64,000 bases of DNA from Capronia americana (lineage: Eukaryota > Ascomycota > Eurotiomycetes > Chaetothyriales > Herpotrichiellaceae). The DNA lies in assembly GCA_016110215.1 (NCBI GenBank), contig JADWQD010000005.1, positions 992,001 through 1,056,000 of the forward strand, in the 5' to 3' direction. Made by a program: the position numbers and the translations under genes. The notes beneath the pieces were generated by a model. That model saw nothing but the letters and a program-made list of their open reading frames with translations. It searched no databases and was not told where the DNA came from. Each line of letters starts with the position of its first letter. The first letter of the stretch is position 1. Shown here one piece after another: positions 1 to 10,135 of the stretch.

Positions 1-344
1 TCATGGGCTTGATTATCGGCGTCGGCATGGTTGAGTTTGGCGTTGTCGCGGGTGCATCGACATCGTTAGCCTATGACATCGACTGCTTCAAGGAGATCGC
101 CGGGGAAACACTCATCTTGGTCATCGTCATCCGCAACACGATGGGATTTGGAATGTCGTATGGAATCACCCCATGGATTGCGGCACAGGGGCTGACCAAG
201 ACTTTTGTCGCCGTGGCCATGCTCTCGTTGGGCACCACCCTGACATTCCTGGTGTTTATTGTCTACGGAAAGGCTCTGCGCAGGTGGTCGGCGAGAAAGT
301 ACTGGGAGTATGTCAGCACACTAGTCGTGAAAGTCGAGCACTGA
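1..344 (+). CDS. MFS transporter, C-terminal part (cut by window edge)
   Basis: This is the last ~113 codons of a major facilitator superfamily transporter whose 5' part lies outside the window. The fragment shows at least three hydrophobic stretches (around fragment residues 1-22, 35-55 and 68-90) and ends in a basic tail with the motif RRWSARKYWEY. That kind of ending is common in fungal drug:H+ antiporter-type MFS proteins. It would act at the plasma membrane or another membrane, exporting or importing a small molecule; the substrate cannot be read from this piece. It is co-directional with the amine oxidase gene about 1 kb downstream. The family call is fairly sure, the subfamily is inference. 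Confidence 0.75.
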   Translation, partial: MGLIIGVGMVEFGVVAGASTSLAYDIDCFKEIAGETLILVIVIRNTMGFGMSYGITPWIAAQGLTKTFVAVAMLSLGTTLTFLVFIVYGKALRRWSARKYWEYVSTLVVKVEH

Positions 345-1334
345 ACTGGACCGAATTGGGCGCCGACACGTGCAGTTTTGGCCTTCAAATCTACCTCTAC
401 CACGGTAAGTATACCGGGGCAATAACTTGGAAAATGGAAGGGCATGGAACTAGATCGAGCCTCATGCGTGTGGTGGAGTTGAATTGCCAATAGTGATATC
501 CTGTGTTGGAAGAACGAACACGTCATGTCGGTTACTTTGGCTGGTTTTACTGTATTCCGGGCCTTGACTTGACCTATGGCGCCATCTTTCGAGTTTAGTT
601 CCGGAAATTCTGTCCCCTCGACGAGTGCCTGTCATATCCTGCTACAATAATGTCTATCATTCTCACCGTCCCGCTCGAGCCCCGTTTCTGTGCCTCATCT
701 AACCATCCAATTCCTCAAATCCTGGTCTAAGGCACCGCCGAGGAATGGTGCGTATGGGTCAAGCTCATCATAATATCCGCATCGGCAGATCTTGGTTACA
801 TAGTCATTCTTCTGTGTCATATCCTTTGAGGGAAAAACCCCCATAGATTCAAAACAAGTTAGTGATTAGATCCTGCGATGGCAAGGCCGGCTCACCCATG
901 CATAGCCCAAGGGTCCACGCAGAACACTGAACGTTAAGTTTCGTACTATCCAGAAGGGGTAGACTCTCCTTCCACTTTGGTGCATGTGTTGCAGCGTCTT
1001 CCGCCGGCCACGTGTATTTCGCGGTTGAAAGCATGAATCCGGGGGTAAGTGATAGTGGTCCTAACCGCTGTCGTGATTCTCAATAGCATGTCCTTGATCT
1101 CCAACTATTCGAGCTCGCCCACCTGCCTTTTCGAGCCGTGCCTGGCCTCATTAAGGAAAAGAGTCTCGAGGTACTCGCGCCGCGTTCGGGGATTTGAGCG
1201 ACGGTCTTGGCCGTTGCTGATTTCCTCTCTGTTTCTCTTAACGAGTTTTTGCTCACAACATATAAAACATAGACACGAGGTTGTTAATAGTTTGTACAAG
1301 CAGTCATTCACGAAACGAATCGTTGACACCAGAT
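345..1334. other. Intergenic, 990 bp
   Basis: Holds the 3' flank of the MFS gene and the promoter of the amine oxidase gene. Apart from a TATA box close to the amine oxidase start I see no gene, RNA or repeat. Confidence 0.6.
1261..1267 (+). promoter_or_regulatory. TATA box of the amine oxidase gene
   Basis: A perfect TATAAAA lies 74 bp upstream of the chosen ATG at 1335, a typical distance for a fungal core promoter. It also argues for the start at 1335 rather than an in-frame start further upstream. Confidence 0.5.
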
Positions 1335-3274
1335 ATGGCGAACCATATCCGTATTCACAACCCGAGCGGCCTCTCTGATCCGACACCTTTCGTTTATTCG
1401 CACACGGCTTCGGTTGAGCCTGGTTCTCGGTACATCCATATTGCAGGTCAGGTCGGCTTCAACAAAGATGGCACGATGCCCGCGGACTTTACAGCACAGG
1501 CTCGTCTAGCCTTTGCCAACCTCAAAATCTGCCTTGCAGAGTCCGGCGCCACCATCCGGGACATAGTCTCCCTGACCACATATATCGTCGACGGCGAGGG
1601 CATTGCGAGGCTGATTTGGGACCTTTTTCGAGAGCTGCTCACCGATGAAAAGGGCCTATTCGCCCCTCCCGCTGCAGTGGTGCCTGTACCAGCGCTCGCA
1701 GCCCCCGGGTTGAAGATCGAAATCCAATGCGTGGCAGCGACGAGGCCGGTTTTCGATGCTATTCTCAGGCCTAATATCCAAGCCATCACCGAGGTTGACG
1801 TTATCGTGGTTGGTGCTGGGCTGAGTGGCATGCAAGCTGCTACGGACGTGCAGAATGCCGGGCTGTCGTGCATTGTTCTCGAAGCGAAAGATAGAGTAGG
1901 AGGCAAAACATTCACGACAAAGGTACAGAATGGCCCCGGTGTGTTGGATCTGGGAGGTGCCTGGATCAACGATCAAACACAACCCAGAATGTATGCGCTG
2001 TTCAAGAAGTTCGGCTTCGAGCCGATCGTCCAGCGGGTTCAGGGGGATGAAGTGTTTAGGAGCAATAAATCGAGCCAGATCCACAGAACAGCGTGGCCGG
2101 GCCTGCCACCCGTCGAGGCAAGGCAGCGTGAGGTCTGGACGAAGATTGCCGACGAGCTTGACGAGGATTGTAAGTCGATCGACCTGTATGATTCGACGGC
2201 CAACACGCACATTGAGGATATATCGCTAGGAGAATATTTCCGTCGCAAAGGTGCAGACGAGGGCGGATATGCTTTCAACTTCTGGAGAGCCTGGATCAGG
2301 GCGCTGACCGGCACCGAACCGGACCAGATCGGATTAGTCTATATGCTCGACTATATCAAAAGTGCTGGTGGTGTCCAAAGCCTGCTGAGCGACGGACCTG
2401 ACGGAGCTCAGTATATGACCAACCGACGAGGTGAGAGAGAGAGAGTTGCTCCCGTTTTCTCACGGAAAGTGGTAATAGCTGATGGCCCGTGTGTACAACA
2501 GGAAACCAGACCATTTCAAAGCGCCTCGCGGCGGATCTCAAAGCCAATAGCGTGCGACTGAGCACTCCAGTCAACCGAATCACGCAGACAAGCGACGGTG
2601 CGTTGGTCGAGACCATGACGAGGGAGATCTTCCGGTGCCGGAAAGTCCTGGTCGCCATCCCGACGCCACTGTACAGACACATCAAGTTCTCTCCGCAGTT
2701 GCCGGCAGACAAGCTGGAATACGTCAACTCGGTCCATCTCGGTCCGTACTGCAAGTGCATCTTAATTTACGCGGCGCCGTGGTGGCGCGAGGCCGGCTTG
2801 AACGGCTCCTTCATCGACCTAGACGGACCGGTGACGTTCTCGCGCGACGTCTCTTCGGACCAAGACGGCATGTATGTGATTTCCTGTCTCATCTTCGGCG
2901 ACTACGCGCTGAAGTGGATGCGGCTGCCAATCTCTCGGCGGGTGCAGGCGGTGAAAGATCAACTGGCCGATATGCTGCCAGAGGAATACCGTGGCAAGGT
3001 CAACGACACGATCGAGACGATCGAGAAGAACTGGTTCACCGAGCTTTGGAGCGAAGGCGTGCCTTGTCCAATGCCTGCCCCTGGCGGGATATGGCCGCGT
3101 CTGGGAAATGCGTTGCGCAGGCCGTTTGGTCATCTGTATTTCATAGGCACCGAGACTGCCATCGAGTGGAAGGGGTATATGGAGGGAGCTGTGCGTGCTG
3201 GCGAGCGGGGTGCAGCCGAAGTCATTGCTGCGATAGGGGGCGAAGACAGGCCAAAGGCCGGACCAAAGCTTTGA
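1335..3274 (+). CDS. RidA-flavin amine oxidase fusion protein
   Basis: Exons 1335-2430 and 2502-3274 (71 bp intron) give 622 aa. Residues ~5-137 form a RidA/YjgF-type domain. Residues ~153-610 are a flavin monoamine oxidase: dinucleotide-binding VVGAGLSGMQAA near 158, GGAW at 207-210, and the C-terminal FAD contact GTETA...W.GYMEGAV..GERGA. Amine oxidases convert amines to imines plus H2O2, and RidA proteins hydrolyse reactive imines, so the fusion makes chemical sense. Two oddities are visible. The position matching the RidA catalytic arginine (PARS motif) reads PPAA (111-114), so it is Ala113. The position of the covalent flavin cysteine of mammalian MAO reads Val, so FAD is probably non-covalent, as in fungal MAO-N. 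The gene is convergent with the regulator that follows. Substrate unknown. Confidence 0.88.
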
Positions 3275-3340
3275 ACTATAGATGATTCCAGGCTGCTCAA
3301 ACGGTTATGCCGCCACAGTTTGAACTATAGATGATGTCCA
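3270..3340. repeat. Short direct repeat at the amine oxidase 3' end
   Basis: The 17-mer TTTGAACTATAGATGAT occurs at 3270-3286 (overlapping the stop codon) and again at 3319-3335, 49 bp apart. Both copies continue into TTCCA/GTCCA. It looks like a small local duplication of the gene end. Confidence 0.6.
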
Positions 3341-3422
3341 GACGGCGTCAAATCGTCCTGAGCAAAGGTGGTAGGAGGTAATTGGGACATGTTGGTAGAT
3401 ATGTGTGGTCCGTCCGTCCGAC

Positions 3423-5401
3423 TCAACCAAACATCCACTCCCTCCCCAGATCCAATTCATCCACCACGGCGCTGCTGCCCGCTTCGTGCAACCGTAGATT
3501 CGACTGCGCAGGCTGTGATGCACTGAACACGTTTCCCCACCAGACATGCGGATCCCCTGTGACCTCCATCAGCGTCCAGGTGGCCTGTATGAGGCTCAGG
3601 GCGTCGTCGAACAGGCGCAGTCCACTCAATTTGCGCCATCGCCGACAGTAGTCCTCGGCCATGATGCGGAAGGGGAATTGTTCAGGCTCGGAGTCCAGCT
3701 CGCAGGCCGCGAAGATGAGTGGGATCAGACACTGCTTCTGCAGATTCGACCCTGGAGGGATATCCCTCACCAGCCAGAGGATCTCTTCGGCAAGAAATCT
3801 GCAACGCATGAGGGACGTCGAAGGCAGCTGCGACGGCTCGATAGCCGGCCTTCCTCCCTCGGGCGAACCGAGCCTGAACGAGGACCCAGCAGCACTCTGA
3901 CTCTGACATTGCCGGGTGTCTTCGGCGGGATTCAAAACGTTGACGCCGAAAACCCGCGTGCAATACAGGAGCAGACCCAGTCGCCAGCAATCAAACAGCG
4001 CAGCAGTGCCCCCATCCCGTGGATCCAAGACCACAGACCACAGATTCTGTTCCAGTGCGGCGGCTTCGCTGCCCTTAACGTTTCGTGAAGCCGCTTCGGC
4101 AATGTCGTAGATTTGGAGGAATAAATCGTCGGGGCAGCCGTTGAGGGCGAGCAAATTCCAGCCCGACACCGATCGCCAAGCCATCAGTTCTTCAATCCAT
4201 TTACGAGGAAATATTGGATTTCGTCTTGAAATCAGCGCGCTTGTCGTGTCGTACCATGCGAGCTGGGCGATCTGCGTCTGGAGAGGTGGGTTGTACTCGG
4301 CAATCTCGATGCCGCCGCCGGCCTGAATGACGTTGTACGCGCCCCGAAAGTGGACCGGCCAGTTCGAGTACGCGGTGTCGACGTACTGTCGCACACGGTG
4401 ATAAGCCTCCGGAAGGAAAGAAGAGAAAAGGCAGGGTTTAATGTACTTACGTCAAGACCAATCAACGTCAGGATCGTGCCGACCAAGGTCGCTGGATGGG
4501 CGGAGTGCAGGACGGAACTGAACGCGCTCAGGGCCCGGTTCTTCAGGTGCATGACTTCCAAGCTCTCGGGTTGGTCCAACAGATGAGCCCGATACCGTCG
4601 ACTCAAGGCGACGATTGCGTCCATCAAGCACGGGTTGTCAAAGGCCATCGGAAGACACATGTGCCACGGATTGATCTGGACCTTGAAAGTAAGAGTCACA
4701 AAAGAGAATCTCCACCGATAGAAATCCAGCACTTCAGACACCCGGGGTGGCAGCCGGTAGAGATCCGAGAACTCAAGGCGAGGACTAGCGCATAAAAGGC
4801 GAGGGCTGGTGGCGACGGGCTGAGGACTGGACAGGACCACTTCGAGTTCGGAATCTGCAAGTTCAACACCGGGTTCAGACGAATCGAGGATACTGGCTGT
4901 TGCCGAAAATGCCCTCGGTCGGTTGCGTGGAGGGAGGGGCTTGGAGTCTTTGCGTTTCCGCAGTCGCTTCGGACGAGGGCCTGGCAAGCTGAGCCTTCGT
5001 CGCTTGACGCCCGTTTCTTGCACAAAGGCAAAGTCTGTACGGCCTGCGAGGGTGATACGTCCGTCTTTCTCCCCGGACGCACCTCCAATGCGAGGTGCAG
5101 GCGGTGCCTTTCGACTGAGCTTCCCGCGACTGGCGACGCCGCCCAGCCAGCTCAAGGCCTGAACGTACCCGCCGCAGTGATCCCCAGACGTCGCACAGAT
5201 ACTGCAGCGTGGCCTCTGCCGGTCGCAATGTCGTTTGAAGGACTGGCATGTGTGGCAGTCCGACTCTGCACGGCCTAAGGAATTTGTTCGGTGTGAATGT
5301 AGAGCAAATGGCTCCCTGCTAGTGCAGGGGCCGAACGCAAAGGAAAGAGCGTGTTTGGTTGAGGTCGCAAAGCAGGACGAATACATCGGGCTTTGGGCCA
5401 T
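3423..5401 (-). CDS. Zn2Cys6 transcription factor
   Basis: Exons 5401-4451 and 4406-3423 (44 bp intron) give 644 aa. The zinc cluster is C49-x2-C52-x6-C59-x6-C66-x2-C69-x6-C76, followed by a basic, likely nuclear-localisation stretch (~133-152, rich in K/R). The C-terminal half resembles the fungal-specific regulatory domain of the Fungal_trans_2 type. It would bind CGG-containing DNA motifs in the nucleus. The first ~45 residues are unusual, and a possible splice acceptor sits just before the zinc cluster (near 5273), so the true start may lie in another exon. It faces the amine oxidase gene tail to tail (148 bp apart) and could regulate it or the cupin gene upstream; this is inference from proximity only. 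Confidence 0.8.
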
Positions 5402-6020
5402 CTTGCAGATGATGACACATGCTCGACTATCCCATATTCTGCGGGCTAAGGGCGTTATAGAAGGGGAAAGATTTCAGGAAGGCATCATTATTGAAGAGGG
5501 GACATGATAACGATAAGGATAAAGGCGGAACGAAAGTGGTGGGTCTTGTCATGCCCTCGGACTACCCCCACTGATCACGTGGATTAGGCTGTATAGGTGT
5601 TACAGAAGGATACCCGAGAGCGCGCCACTGCCTACACACCTTCAAGACCCTTCAAAGCGCGCGGCGAAACTTGTTGATCATTCCTCGTACTGCAATTTCA
5701 TCATTTCAACGCTCAATGCGTACTCTCGACTCTCGAGAATCGACCTCGGCATCGCCTGATTCTAGGTCTTAATGGACAAATCTGGAAGAACAGTCGCCTC
5801 GTGGTTCTGAACGCCGATTACAAATTTGATACCAGCACAGACGGAGTTCAAGCTCGTCAACTTCAAGCTAAATATGTCTGTTGGGCAAGTTCAAGATTGC
5901 ACAACCCTGACCAGCACATGGCTCAAGATTCTTGATAGAGGATTTCCGTCTAGTCCGGAATGGCTCTGAACCATGCCCCCAGGCAAGCGTTGGGCTTTCA
6001 AGCCCGAGGGTCGTCTCAAT
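5402..6020. other. Intergenic, 619 bp
   Basis: 5' flank of the Zn2Cys6 gene and 3' flank of the cupin gene. No gene, RNA or repeat recognised. Confidence 0.5.
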
Positions 6021-6651
6021 CTAATACCACAATTTCTCATTGGGCTGGATCCCGCTCTTCTCGCAGTGCTCAACGTACATGCGCCAGAAGCTGAAGCCAT
6101 CCATGATTTCTCTCAGGCTGTTATCGTCATGGAAAAACTCGATCGATCCCATGACGTGGAAGAGAACCTCTGCGCCTTCTCCCATCCACAACGTATGGAT
6201 CGTGCCTGGGTTTTCGGTGATGTAGTCTCCAGCCTTGGCCTTCCAGGGATATCTGGACAAGGTCTCTAAGTCAGGGAGAGTTCGTGATGGGTGAAATGGA
6301 GCGTTGCACGTACTCATAGTAACCCCAGCTTCCACTAACGGTATAGGCCTTGACTTCTCCTCGATGCCGGTGCTTGCCGAGCTCTGCACGTGGATCTGTC
6401 TTGAGGGCAATAACATACGTGCCGCTCCTGTTGTCGAAGCGCAGTGGTTTCACCCAGATCGTGCCTGTCCAATGGTACCAGCATGTGTCGTTCTCATTGT
6501 CGACATACACATCTGGTGCTCCCATGTCGGTGGCGATTCTGAGCTCTCTGAGTTCATTGTCCTTGACACGGTCGACAGGTTGATCGGATGCACCTGGGAT
6601 GGAGATTACAGAGGCCATAGTTGGCAAAGCCGTGTCAATAGATGCAGCCAT
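6021..6651 (-). CDS. Cupin dioxygenase-like protein (acetylacetone-cleaving / ChrR type)
   Basis: Exons 6651-6314 and 6252-6021 (61 bp intron) give 189 aa, the normal size for a single-domain cupin. The core shows GKHRHRGEV (His94, His96, Glu99) and, 33 residues later, PGTIHTL (His132). This is the metal-binding His/His/Glu/His set. The surroundings match the family annotated as acetylacetone-cleaving enzyme, 2,4'-dihydroxyacetophenone dioxygenase or ChrR-like cupin. Members bind Fe or Zn, and some cleave C-C bonds of diketones or hydroxyketones. The substrate here is unknown. The first 25 residues show no clear signal peptide, so a cytosolic location is likely. The start at 6651 was chosen because upstream in-frame sequence looks non-coding. 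Confidence 0.8.
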
Positions 6652-8010
6652 AGTCGGTGAGCTTACTCTGACGAGGACTAGGAAAGGTGGGTGATTGAAT
6701 GTGCTTGTAGACTTGGGCCAGGCAAAGATTTGCAGAAGATATACGAGACTTGTCAGAGACAATGCTTCTTCTGACAAGCTGGGGCGGGGGGACGCATCCA
6801 ATGATAGAACGGGCAATTACGTTTCCTAACGTTTTCCATGCGGACAGGAGTAGCCATGTGTTTCCACGACCTGCGGTGGCTTCCTTCGTCGGCTTGTTGC
6901 AGTTGACGATCTCGCATCTCAGCCCTCGCCACGGTGAAAGGTATTGTTAGCCATCTTCATCAAGTAGGCAGGCGACATAGCCCGAACGGTATAGCTCCTG
7001 TCACTCCCTCCCCTTTTCCTCAGTAAGTATAATCGGAGCGTGTCTCCGCAAAATCTAGCATGGAGTCAATACGGGGTTCAGGCAGTCATTGGCGACGCGA
7101 TCCTTGAAAACGCGGGTGCAGTCTGGCCACGTCGATGACTGTGGGGAGAGATTTGGCGTCGGGATTGCCGGATTCCACTGTGGATCGTAAAAGGCCAAAC
7201 TCGAATGCCCTCTCAACCATCCCAAATAGGAAGGAGAGCTGGACTGTTCAAGTTAGACTAGGATACAGAGTGAGAGACCTTTCTCAAAGGAAGGAACCCA
7301 GATACCGAAATGAGATAGAGCACAAGGCGATGGCGGCGGTGGTGATGTTGCCAGAGAATGGTTGCGCAGGTGGATGGCACTGAGGTTTGGGTGGTCATTG
7401 CCGACAGCATCGATGGGTCATTGAGGGTAGGAGATCAATGTAGCGCGAGCAGCGAGAATACCGCAGCCACAGGACGGTCAGATGTTTTTTCGTCTACCGA
7501 GCGGTATATTGCCCAACTTCCACAATTTATTTCTTACAAAACCTATAGTGTGAAGAACCGGGTGAGGTATGCTGGGCTTCGTTCTAGTCTACTGGCGCGC
7601 ATTCCCGGCAAAACAAGCACAGAGATCAGGGTCCCGACGGAGCGAGCAAGCAATACGTCGAGAAATGAAATGCGGATTTCCCGCAGGCTTCTCCTCTACA
7701 AAGCCGGCGCATACCCGATCATACCTTATCGTCCTGGTCGGATCGTTGCCGCGGTGTCCAGAGATGGTGGTATGCGCACATCGAGCCGTCGGCATGTCCG
7801 CATTGACTCTGCGCTGGTAGTTGGACTCCCTTGACGATGGAGTGATGGCATCCAGATGAGCGTCTCCAAGTCAGCCATTTGCTGTTGTTTCGAGAATCTA
7901 ATAACCACCAACAATTTCCCTCAGCTCTCCATGGTGACTGTGTGGTAATAGAGGTTAAATACCTCCATCCGACAAAGCAGCTCTGAAACAAGGCGATCTC
8001 ACGCACTACC
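6652..8010. other. Intergenic, 1.36 kb, divergent promoter region
   Basis: Separates the cupin (minus) from the dipeptidase (plus). Several short open frames exist (for example 7135-7834, plus) but their translations show no domain, no conserved motif and no good codon pattern. I see no RNA gene or repeat. Confidence 0.5.
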
Positions 8011-9912
8011 ATGAAGTTCCCGGCGCCTCTGGGCCTGCTAGCCTCCGCGAGCATCTATCTATCTCATGGATCACGAGTTTCTGCATTCCGTGTGCACGGC
8101 GATCTTCATGCCCACGCCATAGAACTCATGCAGGCATCGCCTTTGCTGGATACCCACGTCGACTTACCCCCAATACTACGGAGTCTAAGTGAGTGCTGCC
8201 CTTGGCGACTGATTGCTATCCTTTCCGCAGCGACCGCCTCCTCGACTTTGTTCCCCATCGGATGAGTTAGCAGGCAAACTAAGCTGGAAACAGGTCGCAA
8301 CCCGCTCGATGTCATTCCAGAACTTGAAACTCGGGTCCCGGGGCATGTCGACATCCCCAGGATGAGGGAAGGCAGACTGGGAGGCGCCTTTTTCACCGTC
8401 TGGGCCCCTTGTCCCGACACTTTGGGTCTTGATCCAGGGAAAGATTTCCTCGGGAGGACAGATGTGGGTTTTATGTTGTCTGAGACAAGGTGAGGCGCTG
8501 ACATGCGTAGAGCCTGCGAGATGCGTTAGAAGTCCTCGACCTGATTAAGAACATGATCAAGCAGCACCCAGACGTAAGCTGCCAATCTTGAAGTTTGTGT
8601 TTCGTATACGGATGCTAACTTCAGGCTGAGCACTTGAAATATGCCCATTCATCAGCCGATATCAGGGCTGCATTTGAGGAAGGCAAAATTGCTTCATTGA
8701 TAGGTATGGAAGGGTATGTATGTCGTTGGCACCGCTGCCGTCTGTCAAACTTAGCTCACAGGGAACATAGCACTCATATGTTGGGCAACTCGCTCTCCAC
8801 AATGCGGCTTTTTGCTGAGCTGGGTGTTCGCTATGTGACGCTGTCGCACGTCTGTCACACTGGTCTGCGCCACTGGGCCCCCAATTGTTGACCAGACCAT
8901 CATCTCTGACGACCTTTTTAGCGTTTGCTTCTTCAAATGGGGGAGGTGGACCCATGCAACCCGCGCACCCTGGCAATGCGCTTTCAGACTTGGGACGACA
9001 ACTTGTGTCGGAATTGAACAGACTGGGCGGTAAGTTGGACGACGTCCGTGTGACTCTATGGGGAGGGTGCTGACGGCCCGATACAGTCATGGTTGACCTG
9101 GCGCATACCTCCGACGCAACGATGAGAGAGGTAGTACTGCCCGACACAATGAACACAGCTTGACGAAGAAGAAACTAACGACGCGATACCAGGTCATCGC
9201 CATGTCCAAAGCACCTGTCGTGTGGACACATGCCGGAGCACGGGCGATCCGGGATCATCCTCGCAATGTGCCCGATGACATCTTGGAACTCATCGGGGAT
9301 GGGCCTGGCAAGAATCGCGGCATCATGTAAGTAATTTCGGCACTGAATCTTTTCGGCCGGACATTCTATTAACACGGCAGCTAGCCTTTCGATCTTCTAC
9401 CCACAGTTCATCGGACCTATAGACACGGCGAACGTGTCACATGTGGCAGACCACATTGAACACATCGCAGGGATCGTAGGGAAGAACCACGTCGGAATAG
9501 CCTCTGACTTCGACGGCATGTACACGACCGTGATTGGGCTTGAAGATGCCAGCAAATACCCAAACCTGGTAAAAAGTCTCCCACCTGCTCCTTCAAGATA
9601 CGATTCCTCCACCTCGCGCCATCATACTACGGGGTTTGGCAGTCGAGCTAATAATAAGAGCAGATTGTCGAACTCCTTGACCGTGGATGGACAGATGATG
9701 AAATCAAAGCCATAATGGGAGAGAACCTTATGAGAGTGATGGATGAGGTAGATGCCACGAAACGACAGCTGGAGGGTGAACTCCCCTCTTCAGCGATATA
9801 CGAGAAGAGAACCGATCTACCCGCGCCGTGGGCTGGTGCCGACTCTGTGTATTGGCCCTATGAGGTCCAAGCGACGGTGGCAAAGATGTTCCCGAAGCAT
9901 GATGAATTGTGA
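8011..9912 (+). CDS. Secreted membrane dipeptidase, peptidase family M19
   Basis: Ten exons: 8011-8188, 8294-8463, 8511-8573, 8625-8713, 8771-8862, 8922-9029, 9087-9130, 9193-9326, 9385-9568, 9664-9912; together 436 aa. A hydrophobic signal-like N-terminus (~1-25) is followed by the zinc motif DTHVDLP (His49, Asp51), the GMEGTH motif carrying the bridging glutamate, HTSDATMREV, THAGARAIRDHPRNV and SDFDG. All key metal and substrate residues of renal-dipeptidase-like enzymes are present. It should hydrolyse dipeptides outside the cell or in the secretory route. The second intron (8464-8510) was preferred over a 21-bp alternative because it has a CTGAC branch site and keeps the frame. The weakest junction is the GTCTGC donor at 8863. 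Confidence 0.88.
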
Positions 9913-10135
9913 CAATGGAACCAGGATCCTGGTGTCGTTCCAGAGTAGGAGGTTAGGCCTCATCCCACAACAGCAAAGCACCCTAGCGACTGGAAAATCG
10001 ACATGTATCTGACGTGACGTACTACTGTTTGATATTATCTTCTGTCTCAATGAGCTGTGTGTGCATATAGCATGCGCTATATCCATTTGGGTTCACACAA
10101 TGTCAATGGTGCGTTGGTACCCCCAGTTACATGAT

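Noticed and set aside
8490..8510. 21-bp intron in the dipeptidase gene
   Set aside because: Too short to be spliced; the donor at 8464 gives a 47 bp intron with a branch site and keeps the frame.
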